Source: Clostridium sp.
Lineage (GTDB): Bacteria > Bacillota > Clostridia > Acetivibrionales > Acetivibrionaceae
Reading direction: 5' to 3'
Length of the DNA stretch: 17,490 bases
NCBI GenBank assembly: GCA_012841175.1
Contig: DUVG01000062.1
Span: forward strand, 1-17,490
The notes under the pieces were generated by a model, which had not been told where the DNA came from, did not search any database, and saw nothing but the letters and a program-made list of their open reading frames with translations. A program made the translations under genes and the position numbers. Shown one piece after another: positions 8,401 to 13,961 of the stretch (positions are counted from its first letter, which is position 1; each line of letters opens with the position of its first letter).

Positions 8401-8579
8401 TCAGACCCTACACCCTCATAATCAGTCATAATAACAGCCATAGGAATATTCATGCTTGGCAAAAGATCCATAGGTGACTTTATAAATGACACCACTCCAA
8501 ATACAACTATCATAAGCATAACCATTATAATGGTAACAGGTCTTTTTATAGACAGTTCTGAAATATTCACAAAAATCAC
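5487..8579 (-). CDS. RND-family multidrug efflux transporter (AcrB/HAE1-like, Gram-positive SwrC type)
   Basis: This 1030-residue protein is full length for the RND superfamily, which are proton-driven exporters of drugs, detergents or lipopeptides. The layout is duplicated: TM1 at about 13-32, a porter loop (35-330), TM2-6 (335-485), then TM7 at about 533-555, a second loop and TM8-12 (about 855-1020). Family motifs include KRPVTIIMV near the start, GGLALGVGMMVDNAIVVLEN (391-410) and, in the C-terminal half, IMLSGIVVNNAILLVDYINN. In AcrB the TM4 proton relay is Asp-Asp; here it reads D402-N403. The start is GTG at 8579 with AGGA 6 nt upstream, only 8 nt after the adaptor stop. It is therefore translated in one operon with the adaptor and MarR. 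Substrate is not predictable; the pump family is certain. Confidence 0.96.
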   Translation of the reverse strand: MIFVNISELSIKRPVTIIMVMLMIVVFGVVSFIKSPMDLLPSMNIPMAVIMTDYEGVGSEEVENFVTKPIESAVSTVSNMKSVSSQSSEGSSIVIVEFNDGTDMDFAALDMRERIDMIKEFLPDGASNPMVIKINPDMLPIAQIGISSTNKNEIELKNFVEDNIKNRLERIEGVASISLSGGLTKEITVNMDRTKMENYKLSINQVAGTLQMENINLPSGVVEHGDRNLNVRSKGEFNSIREIENIPIVLPQGSVIYIRDIAMVEEGYKDKSSINRMDGEDSIGLTIQKEATANTLEVTKRIKKEINDIIKENADVNIQLAFDQGIFVEQAINGVIENGIVGAILAMLILFLFLKSIRPTLVIVISIPISVISTFILLYISNTTLNMISMGGLALGVGMMVDNAIVVLENIYRHRKEGKNRFEAALTGTKEVGGAIIASTLTTVVVFVPIVFTEGLAAEVFKEMALTVTFSLLASLAVALTIVPMLSSKMLNMSNKKEGKTPVFFKVIDKWDRVINGLDNIYRVALKGVLNSRLITIILTVIISAASIATVYFIGTEFIPGTDQGLFTVSINMGDGVVIEETDEVVKKVEEIIANIPEAEIVFATVGGSSSNVMSLGIESSSASVDVTLAPLSKRSKSTSEIVEMVRNEVEKIPGADITVADAGMDMLAMMGSPIVVQIYGDDLNELSKIADEVKDIVENVEGTRQVESSISKGRLEAGVYVNRDKASLYGLSTMQVASAISTSLQGQVATRYRIEGDEIDVRLKFPDEISKTYQSLNNISVLSPLGVNVPLGEVVEIKLEEGPVNITRRNQTRYVTVSADLFGRDVGSVNSEIQEKLNELDLPYGYYTYIGGENEQIVESFESLAKALLLSILLIYMVMAAQFESLSQPFIIMFSVPLAFSGAAFGLFITGRTLNVASFIGVIMLSGIVVNNAILLVDYINNLRESGMERDEAILKAGPTRLRPILMTTLTTILGLIPLSLGVGEGAEIQAPLATVVMFGLALSTLLTLLIIPVIYTLFDDLVKKVRGA

Positions 8580-8587
8580 TCCGTTTC

Positions 8588-9832
8588 CTAGTCGTTTGCT
8601 GTCACAATTACTTTAGAATTGTCACTAAGAAAATTTTGACCCTTTACAACAATTTGGTCGTTTTCCTTTATATCTCCGTTTATTTCTATAAGTTCTTCAT
8701 TTGATATGCCTGTTGAAACTTCCTTTTTAAAAGCTCTATCTCCTTCTATAACAAAAACAAAGCTCTTTCCACCTTCACTAACAACACTTTCAATTGGAAC
8801 TGCCATAATATTTTCTTTTGCCTCAACAGCTATTTCCACTTTGGCTGACATACCACCTTTAATGGATTTATCTTTGTTTTCCACTTTAATTCTTGTTTTA
8901 TATGATTGAGTCATTGGATCCACATTAGGACTTATGTTTATAACTTTTCCCAAAAAAGGCTCCTTTTGAACAGATTCTATATAAACTGGGTACTCATCAT
9001 CTACCTTTACCTTATTTACTATATTTTCTACAATATTTACTTCTACAATAACAGTGGAAATGTCTACTACAGTAGCTGCAGCAATAGCACCAGATGTAAT
9101 TTCTCCTTCATTTACATTTAATGCTGAAATATATCCGTCCGCCGGTGAAGTTACAATTGTATTTTCAAGTTGTGTCTTAGCAAGGTTATACGCAGCTTCT
9201 GCCTGCTTTAATTGTGCTAAAGCTGTTTCTGTATTTTCTTTGTTAATTCTTGACCCTGTCAATTCTAAGGCAGTTTTTGCAGTTTCAAACTGTTCTTTTG
9301 CAAGTTCATACCCTGTTTTAGTCCTATCAAGGTCTTGTTTTGATGACATTCCATTTTCATATAATATTTTTATATCATCATATAATTTTTGTGCATCATT
9401 TAAGTTAATTTCTGCACTTTTAAAGGCTGACTCAAGCTGTGTCATTTGAAGTTCTAAGGCCCCACCCTCAGATCTTTTAACATTTGTCTTTGCCACATTA
9501 ACAGCTGCTTCTGCCTGGGCAAGCTGCAATTTTATTTCTTTATCATCAATTGTAAAAAGAGTTTGACCCTCTTTAACTTCTTCGCCCAAACTTACATAGA
9601 CTTTTGAAACCTTTCCTGGAAGTTTAGGGATAACATTTACTTCTTTTGTAGGCTTTGCCTGCCCTGTCACCGTTTGGGTTTTTTCTATATTGCTTTTTTT
9701 AATGTAATCTACACTTACTGATACAGCTCTTTCATCCTCCACTGTATCCTCATTTGATGCTGAAGTGCTGCATCCTACAGCCATTAATAATACAACAAAA
9801 GTGGTAAGCACCACCAAGACCTTTTGCTTCAT
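8588..9832 (-). CDS. RND membrane-fusion adaptor, lipoprotein (HlyD/MFP family)
   Basis: The 414-residue product begins with a lipoprotein signal. A basic start and hydrophobic run lead to a lipobox-like A-V-G-C with the modified Cys at 21, followed by a Ser/Thr/Asn-rich tether, so it should be anchored on the outer face of the membrane. The family layout follows. The first half-lipoyl segment is at about 60-95 (KLPGKVSKVYVSLGEEVKEG). A long coiled-coil hairpin rich in Ala, Gln, Leu and Glu runs from about 97 to 225. The second half-lipoyl segment (SPADGYISALNVNEGE) and beta-barrel domains come next. It should couple to the RND pump encoded 8 nt downstream. No outer-membrane channel gene is present, as expected for a Gram-positive. 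ATG at 9832 has a perfect AGGAGG site. Confidence 0.95.
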   Translation of the reverse strand: MKQKVLVVLTTFVVLLMAVGCSTSASNEDTVEDERAVSVSVDYIKKSNIEKTQTVTGQAKPTKEVNVIPKLPGKVSKVYVSLGEEVKEGQTLFTIDDKEIKLQLAQAEAAVNVAKTNVKRSEGGALELQMTQLESAFKSAEINLNDAQKLYDDIKILYENGMSSKQDLDRTKTGYELAKEQFETAKTALELTGSRINKENTETALAQLKQAEAAYNLAKTQLENTIVTSPADGYISALNVNEGEITSGAIAAATVVDISTVIVEVNIVENIVNKVKVDDEYPVYIESVQKEPFLGKVINISPNVDPMTQSYKTRIKVENKDKSIKGGMSAKVEIAVEAKENIMAVPIESVVSEGGKSFVFVIEGDRAFKKEVSTGISNEELIEINGDIKENDQIVVKGQNFLSDNSKVIVTAND

Positions 9833-9882
9833 AAAAAATCCTCCTTGTACTAATTGTCATTTTAACCAATTGTCTTTTTCAA

Positions 9883-10317
9883 TTAATTATTACCTTCAAC
9901 TTTTGAAAACATATCTTTTATTTCTTCTATCATTTCATTTAAACGTTCTATTTCTTTATCTGTAAAAACAGAAAGTTTGCCTAAAAGATGATTTGTAAAT
10001 TTAGACATTTCTTCATCTAAAAAATCTCCTCCCTTTTTTGTAAGATTAAGTGTTGTAACCCTTTTATCACTTTCAAAAATTCCCTTTTCAACAAAACCCT
10101 CATCTATCATTTTTTCAGCTAAAACAGACATATTAGGTTTTGAAACCATTATTTTTTTCGCATAATAATTCATCGGCTTTCCGCCTTCAATTTTTAAGTA
10201 ATATAAAAGTTTCATTTGAAGCTTTGTCACTCTACAATTAGGAAAATCTTTAAACATAATTTTGTAAAGTATTGGTAAAAAAGTTATGTAATTTTCTATT
10301 AGAAGTCTTCTGCTCAT
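9883..10317 (-). CDS. MarR-family transcriptional regulator of the efflux operon
   Basis: This 144-residue winged-helix protein has the usual MarR length and order. N-terminal dimer helices are followed by the helix-turn-helix (about 34-72, with recognition helix around VSKPNMSVLAEKM). The wing has the family signature D84-K-R-V, then TLNLTKKGGDFL, and C-terminal dimer helices (about 103-138) follow. MarR proteins bind palindromic sites as dimers and usually release DNA when a phenolic or drug-like ligand binds. It is the first gene of the operon, 50 nt before the adaptor. A 15-bp palindrome sits right after its own -10 box, so autorepression and control of the pump are the likely role. ATG at 10317 has AAGGAGG 6 nt upstream. 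The ligand is unknown. Confidence 0.93.
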   Translation of the reverse strand: MSRRLLIENYITFLPILYKIMFKDFPNCRVTKLQMKLLYYLKIEGGKPMNYYAKKIMVSKPNMSVLAEKMIDEGFVEKGIFESDKRVTTLNLTKKGGDFLDEEMSKFTNHLLGKLSVFTDKEIERLNEMIEEIKDMFSKVEGNN

Positions 10318-10377
10318 TCTCTTCCTCCTTATTTAAATATACTATACTGCTTGTAAAAATGTCTGTTTTTTTTAATA

Positions 10378-10392
10378 GTTATGAATCATAAC
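10378..10392. promoter_or_regulatory. Probable MarR operator, perfect 15-bp palindrome
   Basis: GTTATGAATCATAAC is a perfect 7-1-7 inverted repeat. It lies 9 bases past the -10 box of the marR promoter, over the expected transcription start, where a bound dimer would block initiation. The link to this MarR protein is an inference from position. Confidence 0.6.
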
Positions 10393-10401
10393 CATTTTAT
10401 T

Positions 10402-10430
10402 AATATACCATATTCTTTTTATAAGGTCAA
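10402..10430 (-). promoter_or_regulatory. Sigma-A promoter of the marR-adaptor-RND operon
   Basis: On the minus strand TTGACC (10425-10430) and TATATT (10402-10407) are 17 bases apart, one mismatch in each box. The leader to the marR ATG is about 80 nt and carries the palindrome at its very start. Confidence 0.75.
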
Positions 10431-10449
10431 TCATAAAAAATATCCACCC

Positions 10450-10478
10450 TTGCCTGATAAAGATTAATATTATAAACT
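10450..10478 (+). promoter_or_regulatory. Possible promoter of the polyprenyl synthetase gene
   Basis: TTGCCT (10450-10455) is followed after 17 bases by TAAACT (10473-10478), with an alternative TATAAA at 10471. The leader to the start codon would be about 65 nt. Match quality is only fair in AT-rich DNA. Confidence 0.35.
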
Positions 10479-10550
10479 ATTTAAAGTAAGCAATAAAGAT
10501 AGCAGCAATTTTTGTAATTGATTTTAATTAAAATTTAGGAGGTTTTTTTA

Positions 10551-11642
10551 TTGAGTGCTAAATTAATGGATTTTTTAAAAGAAAAAGAACAACAACTTGT
10601 AGAATACATAAAAAGCAGTGAAGTACAAAAATATTTTAGACCAAAGCATATGTATGATGCAGTAATAAGCTATGTATATAGAAGTGCAAAACGTTTAAGA
10701 CCTGCTGTACTTATAATGTCATGCGGTTGTTTAGGTGGAAAAGAAGAAATTGCAATACCTGCAGCTGCTGCAGTTGAACTTTTTCACACTTGGACTTTGG
10801 TTCATGACGATATAATTGACAATGATAGTTTGAGAAGAGGAGAACCTACAGCACATCGCCTAATGGAAAGTGCAGGTAAAACTGATTTAAATTTAAGTGG
10901 ACGCCTAGCTGAAGACTACGGTAGAGATATTGCTATTTTAGCTGGAGATATACAGCATGCCTGGTCGGTAACCTTTCTTATAGAAACAACCACCAAAATG
11001 GGAGTAGATCCATATATTACACTAGAAATAATCAAGTATATGGAATCATATGCTATTGGCAATTTAATTTATGGAGAAGCAGTTGATGTGCAGATGGGAA
11101 TGGTAAGCAGTAAAGATACCATGAAATTTACCCAAGATGATGTAATAGACATGCTTTGGGGAAAAACCGGTGTATTATATGGTTTTTCTGCACTGGCAGG
11201 GGCAATGATTGGTAAAGGAACATCCCACATTGATGACCCTCAGGTTACAGCTATAAAAGATTTTGCAACCAACTGCGGAATTGCATTTCAGCTTCAAGAT
11301 GATATATTAGGCATTGTTGGAGATGAAAAACTACTTGGCAAACCTATTGGTTCTGATATTAGAGAAGGTAAAAAAACAACAATAGTTTTAGAATCTCTTA
11401 AAAATGCAAATGAAGACCAAAAAAATCTAATACTTAATGTATTAGGAAATAAAGATGCCAGCGAAAATGATGTTGAAAAAGTAAAAAATCTATTCCATGA
11501 GTTAAATGGAATAGAACACACCAAAGCACTAGCTCAAAAATACATTCAAAAAGCTTTTCCAAACCTTGATACTATAGAAGACTCAAAATATAAGGATCTA
11601 TTACTAAGTTGGGCTGATTTTATGATTAATAGAGATTTATAA
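10551..11642 (+). CDS. (E)-polyprenyl diphosphate synthase (isoprenoid chain elongation)
   Basis: This 363-residue enzyme belongs to the trans-prenyltransferase family. It adds isopentenyl diphosphate units to an allylic diphosphate, making farnesyl, geranylgeranyl or longer chains. The first Asp-rich motif is H85-DDIID with R95-R96 following. The K47-R48-L-R50 substrate-binding cluster is present. The second Asp-rich motif reads QLQDDILGIVGD (D250, D251), followed by GKPIGSDIREGKK. The DDILG form, with Gly instead of Asp at the fifth position, is shared with archaeal-type geranylgeranyl synthases. A small insertion at about 107-123 separates the two halves. The start is TTG at 10551, chosen because AGGAGG lies 8 nt upstream; the next ATG (10566) is too far from it. 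Chain length cannot be set from sequence alone. It is a single gene ending in a strong terminator. Confidence 0.92.
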   Translation: MSAKLMDFLKEKEQQLVEYIKSSEVQKYFRPKHMYDAVISYVYRSAKRLRPAVLIMSCGCLGGKEEIAIPAAAAVELFHTWTLVHDDIIDNDSLRRGEPTAHRLMESAGKTDLNLSGRLAEDYGRDIAILAGDIQHAWSVTFLIETTTKMGVDPYITLEIIKYMESYAIGNLIYGEAVDVQMGMVSSKDTMKFTQDDVIDMLWGKTGVLYGFSALAGAMIGKGTSHIDDPQVTAIKDFATNCGIAFQLQDDILGIVGDEKLLGKPIGSDIREGKKTTIVLESLKNANEDQKNLILNVLGNKDASENDVEKVKNLFHELNGIEHTKALAQKYIQKAFPNLDTIEDSKYKDLLLSWADFMINRDL

Positions 11643-11643
11643 T

Positions 11644-11672
11644 AAAAGTGGGGTCTAAATCCCCACTTTTTT
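11644..11672. terminator. Bidirectional Rho-independent terminator between polyprenyl synthase gene and metA
   Basis: AAAAGTGGGG (11644-11653) and CCCCACTTTT (11661-11670) form a perfect 10-bp stem with a 7-nt loop. A T run follows on the plus strand, and also on the minus strand (TTTTATTAT). It separates two converging genes whose stop codons are 38 nt apart. Confidence 0.9.
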
Positions 11673-11680
11673 CTGTTTAT

Positions 11681-12598
11681 TTATCCGATTTCACTCATAT
11701 CATATGGAGTTTCCTGATAAACACAATAATTTAACCAATTAGAAAAAAGAAGATTAGCATGACCTCTCCATCTTACCAATGGCATATTATTAGGATTATC
11801 ATCAGGAAAATAATTTTTAGGTATTTTTGTGTTAAGTCCTCTTTGCATATCTCGGTCATACTCACTTTTCAAAGTCAATGGATCATACTCAGGATGACCT
11901 GTCACAAATACTCTGCGCCCATCCTTTGATGCAATTAAATAAACACCTGCTTCTTCAGATTCAGACAATATTTCTAGTTCACTAATTTTTTCAACATCCT
12001 CTCCTCTAGTTTCCGTATATCTTGAGTGAGGTACATAAAATTTTTCATCAAAACCCCTTGTTAATTTCACATTCTTTTTTGTGATTCTATGACTAAAAAT
12101 CCCAAACATTTTTTCGTTTAAAGGATATTTTTCAATACCATAGTGATAATATAGAGCTGCCTGTGCTCCCCAACATATGTGAAGAGTTGACATTACATTG
12201 CGTTTTGTCCACTCCATAATATTCTCAAGTTCTTTCCAATAGTCCACCTCTTCAAAAGACAAATGCTCAACAGGTGCACCAGTTATAATCATTCCATCAA
12301 GCTTTTGGTCCTTAATCGTGTCAAATGTTTTGTAAAACTGAATAAGATGTTCTGCAGGTGTGTTTTTAGATGTATGTGTTTGAGACTGTAAAAGAACTAT
12401 GTCAACCTGCAAAGGAGTATTACCCAAAAGTCTTAATAGTTGAGTTTCGGTTACAATTTTTGTAGGCATAAGATTTAAAATACCTATTTTAAGCGGCCTA
12501 ATATCCTGGTGAAAAGCCCTATTTTCCCCCATAACAAAAATATTCTCATTAACCAAAATGTCAAAAGCCGGTAAATCATCCGGTATTTTAATCGGCAT
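11681..12598 (-). CDS. metA: Homoserine O-acyltransferase MetA, predicted acetyl-CoA-specific (methionine biosynthesis)
   Basis: The 305-residue cytoplasmic enzyme activates homoserine by O-acylation, the first committed step to methionine. The MetA catalytic set is in place: nucleophile C142 in HICWGAQAALY, and H235 and E237 in VTGHPEYD. Substrate-site phrases NLMPTKIVTETQLLRLLGN and FGIFSH are also typical. In this family residue 111 is reported to decide the acyl donor: Glu in acetyl-CoA users, Gly in succinyl-CoA users such as E. coli. Here residue 111 is Glu in TGAPVEHLSFEEVDYW, so homoserine O-acetyltransferase activity is the better prediction despite the usual 'succinyltransferase' label. 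The ATG at 12598 has only a weak GGATGATG site. A promoter lies at 12642-12671. The leader is too short for a SAM riboswitch. Confidence 0.95.
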   Translation of the reverse strand: MPIKIPDDLPAFDILVNENIFVMGENRAFHQDIRPLKIGILNLMPTKIVTETQLLRLLGNTPLQVDIVLLQSQTHTSKNTPAEHLIQFYKTFDTIKDQKLDGMIITGAPVEHLSFEEVDYWKELENIMEWTKRNVMSTLHICWGAQAALYYHYGIEKYPLNEKMFGIFSHRITKKNVKLTRGFDEKFYVPHSRYTETRGEDVEKISELEILSESEEAGVYLIASKDGRRVFVTGHPEYDPLTLKSEYDRDMQRGLNTKIPKNYFPDDNPNNMPLVRWRGHANLLFSNWLNYCVYQETPYDMSEIG

Positions 12599-12641
12599 AT
12601 TTCATCATCCATTCTATATATCATTAATTGCAATACTATAA

Positions 12642-12671
12642 ATAATACTATATATCATCAAAGTCAGTCAA
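12642..12671 (-). promoter_or_regulatory. Probable sigma-A promoter of metA
   Basis: On the minus strand TTGACT (12666-12671) and TATTAT (12642-12647) are 18 bases apart. The expected leader is only about 40 nt, and it lies between metA and the upstream repeat-protein gene. Confidence 0.55.
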
Positions 12672-12689
12672 TGTTTTTTGTAAATTGTA

Positions 12690-13352
12690 TTATTCTAATT
12701 CTAAAGTATGTCGATGATTTAATATAAAATTAAAGCACTTTTCTGTGTCTCCCACCACTTCGCCCCTTGCTTTTTTTATAGAATAACTTTTTCTAGTATC
12801 CCCAAAGGAGATATAACTTTTATGAGCTGCATATGGATCTTTGTATTCATAATATTTTATTTCAAAATCCTTATTATCCTGCTGTGGACATTTTACAAAA
12901 TATACCTTTACCCACTGATGATCAATAAACTCCTGTTTTTTTAAGTATTTTACCATGGAGTCATAGAGCATTATAGGGCCATTTTCTGTATTCTCTATGT
13001 CTTCTATATTCCTTATGTCATCTACATCTTCTTTGCCATCTGTATTCTCATTGCCATCTATATCTTTTTTGCCATCTATATCTTTTTTGCCTTCTACATT
13101 CTCATTGCCTTCTACATCATCTTTGCCATCTCTATTCTCATTGCCTTCTACATTTCTCTCATCTTCTATATTGTTTTGATTTAGCAGTTTTTTAATAATT
13201 TCCTTTTGTTCTTCTAATTCGCTCCAATAAAGGCCGTTATATTTTGATAATTCATTAAATATTTCATCGGATAAATAACTTGCTGCCTTTAAATAATGAT
13301 TTATGCCTTTAGACATTTCTTTTAACAACCGTCTATCTTTCTCTTCACTCAT
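12690..13352 (-). CDS. Hypothetical protein with central acidic hexapeptide repeats
   Basis: I do not recognise a family. The 220-residue frame has three parts. Residues 1-60 are charged and helical (LLKEMSKGINHYLKAASYL). Residues 61-126 are about eleven hexapeptides of the form [ND]-[VIT]-[ED]-[GDN]-x-x, for example NVEGNE, DVEGNE, DIDGKK and NTDGKE. Residues 127-220 are a mixed region rich in Tyr, Lys and His (MVKYLKKQEFIDHQWVKVYF, then KYYEYKDPYAAHKS). No signal peptide, membrane segment or catalytic motif is seen. ATG at 13352 has AGGTGA 6 nt upstream, and a good promoter lies at 13392-13420, so it is a real, probably single gene. The two flanking parts look like normal coding sequence joined by an expandable linker. 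Confidence 0.8.
   Translation of the reverse strand: MSEEKDRRLLKEMSKGINHYLKAASYLSDEIFNELSKYNGLYWSELEEQKEIIKKLLNQNNIEDERNVEGNENRDGKDDVEGNENVEGKKDIDGKKDIDGNENTDGKEDVDDIRNIEDIENTENGPIMLYDSMVKYLKKQEFIDHQWVKVYFVKCPQQDNKDFEIKYYEYKDPYAAHKSYISFGDTRKSYSIKKARGEVVGDTEKCFNFILNHRHTLELE
12975..13172. repeat. 18-bp minisatellite, about 11 degenerate copies, inside the hypothetical gene
   Basis: On the plus strand the units follow patterns such as TTTTTTGCCATCTATATC and TTCTCATTGCCTTCTACA. Two neighbouring units (DIDGKK) are nearly identical at DNA level around 13057-13092. The period is a multiple of three, so gain or loss of units keeps the frame. Confidence 0.8.
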
Positions 13353-13391
13353 ACTTCTTCACCTTTACCTTTTAAGATTTAGTATGCAACT

Positions 13392-13420
13392 AATATACCA
13401 GACAAATACATAAAATTCAA
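13392..13420 (-). promoter_or_regulatory. Probable sigma-A promoter of the repeat-protein gene
   Basis: On the minus strand TTGAAT (13415-13420) and TATATT (13392-13397) are 17 bases apart, about 40 nt upstream of the start codon. Confidence 0.55.
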
Positions 13421-13467
13421 GTAACCTTAAACCTTTAAATGTTGCATTGTGAATTTTTTCTAATCTT

Positions 13468-13495
13468 TTGTTTATTTTATTTTTTATGATATAAT
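13468..13495 (+). promoter_or_regulatory. Probable promoter of the anti-sigma-like ATPase gene
   Basis: A perfect -10 box TATAAT (13490-13495) is preceded by TTGTTT (13468-13473) with a 16-base spacer. The start codon at 13539 follows about 40 nt later. The -35 box is only a partial match. Confidence 0.5.
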
Positions 13496-13538
13496 TAAAT
13501 AGTGAAAAATGATGTTTTTGCTTGTGGAGGATTTATTT

Positions 13539-13961
13539 ATGCAAATTTTAAAATATAAATTGGAAGCATATATACCTTTTAATAATGATAGCATAGAAAA
13601 ATTTCTTTTTCTATGTGAGGAAACCATAAATAATCTAACTTCTGATAAAGAAGTTATCTTCAAACTCAAAAGTGCTACTCATGAACTTTTGATTAACTCT
13701 TTAGAACATGGATATGGAAAAACTTCCGGGAAAGTTACTTTTTTAATGGAAAAAACAGAACACTCAATTATTCTAGAAATGACTGATGAAGGTTCTGGTC
13801 TAAATCCTTCAACATTAGATTTTGAAAAACAATGTGCCGACATAGATAGCACAAGTGACAGAGGCTGGGGACTTATGATACTTAAAAAATTATCTGACAA
13901 TATGGTAATTGCACCAAACAAGCCTAAAGGAACTAAAATCTCACTTTCCATATCTACTTAA
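13539..13961 (+). CDS. RsbW/SpoIIAB-like ATP-binding protein (HATPase_c_2, anti-sigma factor/serine kinase type)
   Basis: This 140-residue protein is a single GHKL ATPase domain of the RsbW/SpoIIAB class. Such proteins bind a sigma factor or response protein and phosphorylate an STAS-domain antagonist on serine. The N box is H48-ELLINSLEHGYG (Glu49 and Asn53). The G1 box is D83-EGSGLNP, the G2 box is DRGWGLMILKKLSD (107-120), and PKGTKISLSI (129-138) closes the fold. An in-frame ATG at 13509 exists, but GTGGAGGAT sits right before the ATG at 13539, so I use the latter. No sigma factor, STAS partner or PP2C phosphatase gene lies nearby, so its target is unknown. Its last 8 bases overlap the convergent radical SAM gene. 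Confidence 0.88.
   Translation: MQILKYKLEAYIPFNNDSIEKFLFLCEETINNLTSDKEVIFKLKSATHELLINSLEHGYGKTSGKVTFLMEKTEHSIILEMTDEGSGLNPSTLDFEKQCADIDSTSDRGWGLMILKKLSDNMVIAPNKPKGTKISLSIST

Noticed and set aside
9850..9874. Direct repeat CTAATTGTC / CCAATTGTC, 16 bp apart, between marR and the adaptor gene
   Set aside because: It could be a second regulator site, but the match is short, AT-rich and not a clear dyad spaced like the palindrome at 10378.
12975..13172. Possible CRISPR array suggested by regular short repeats
   Set aside because: The units are 18 bp, contiguous, degenerate and in coding frame, with no unique spacers and no cas genes.
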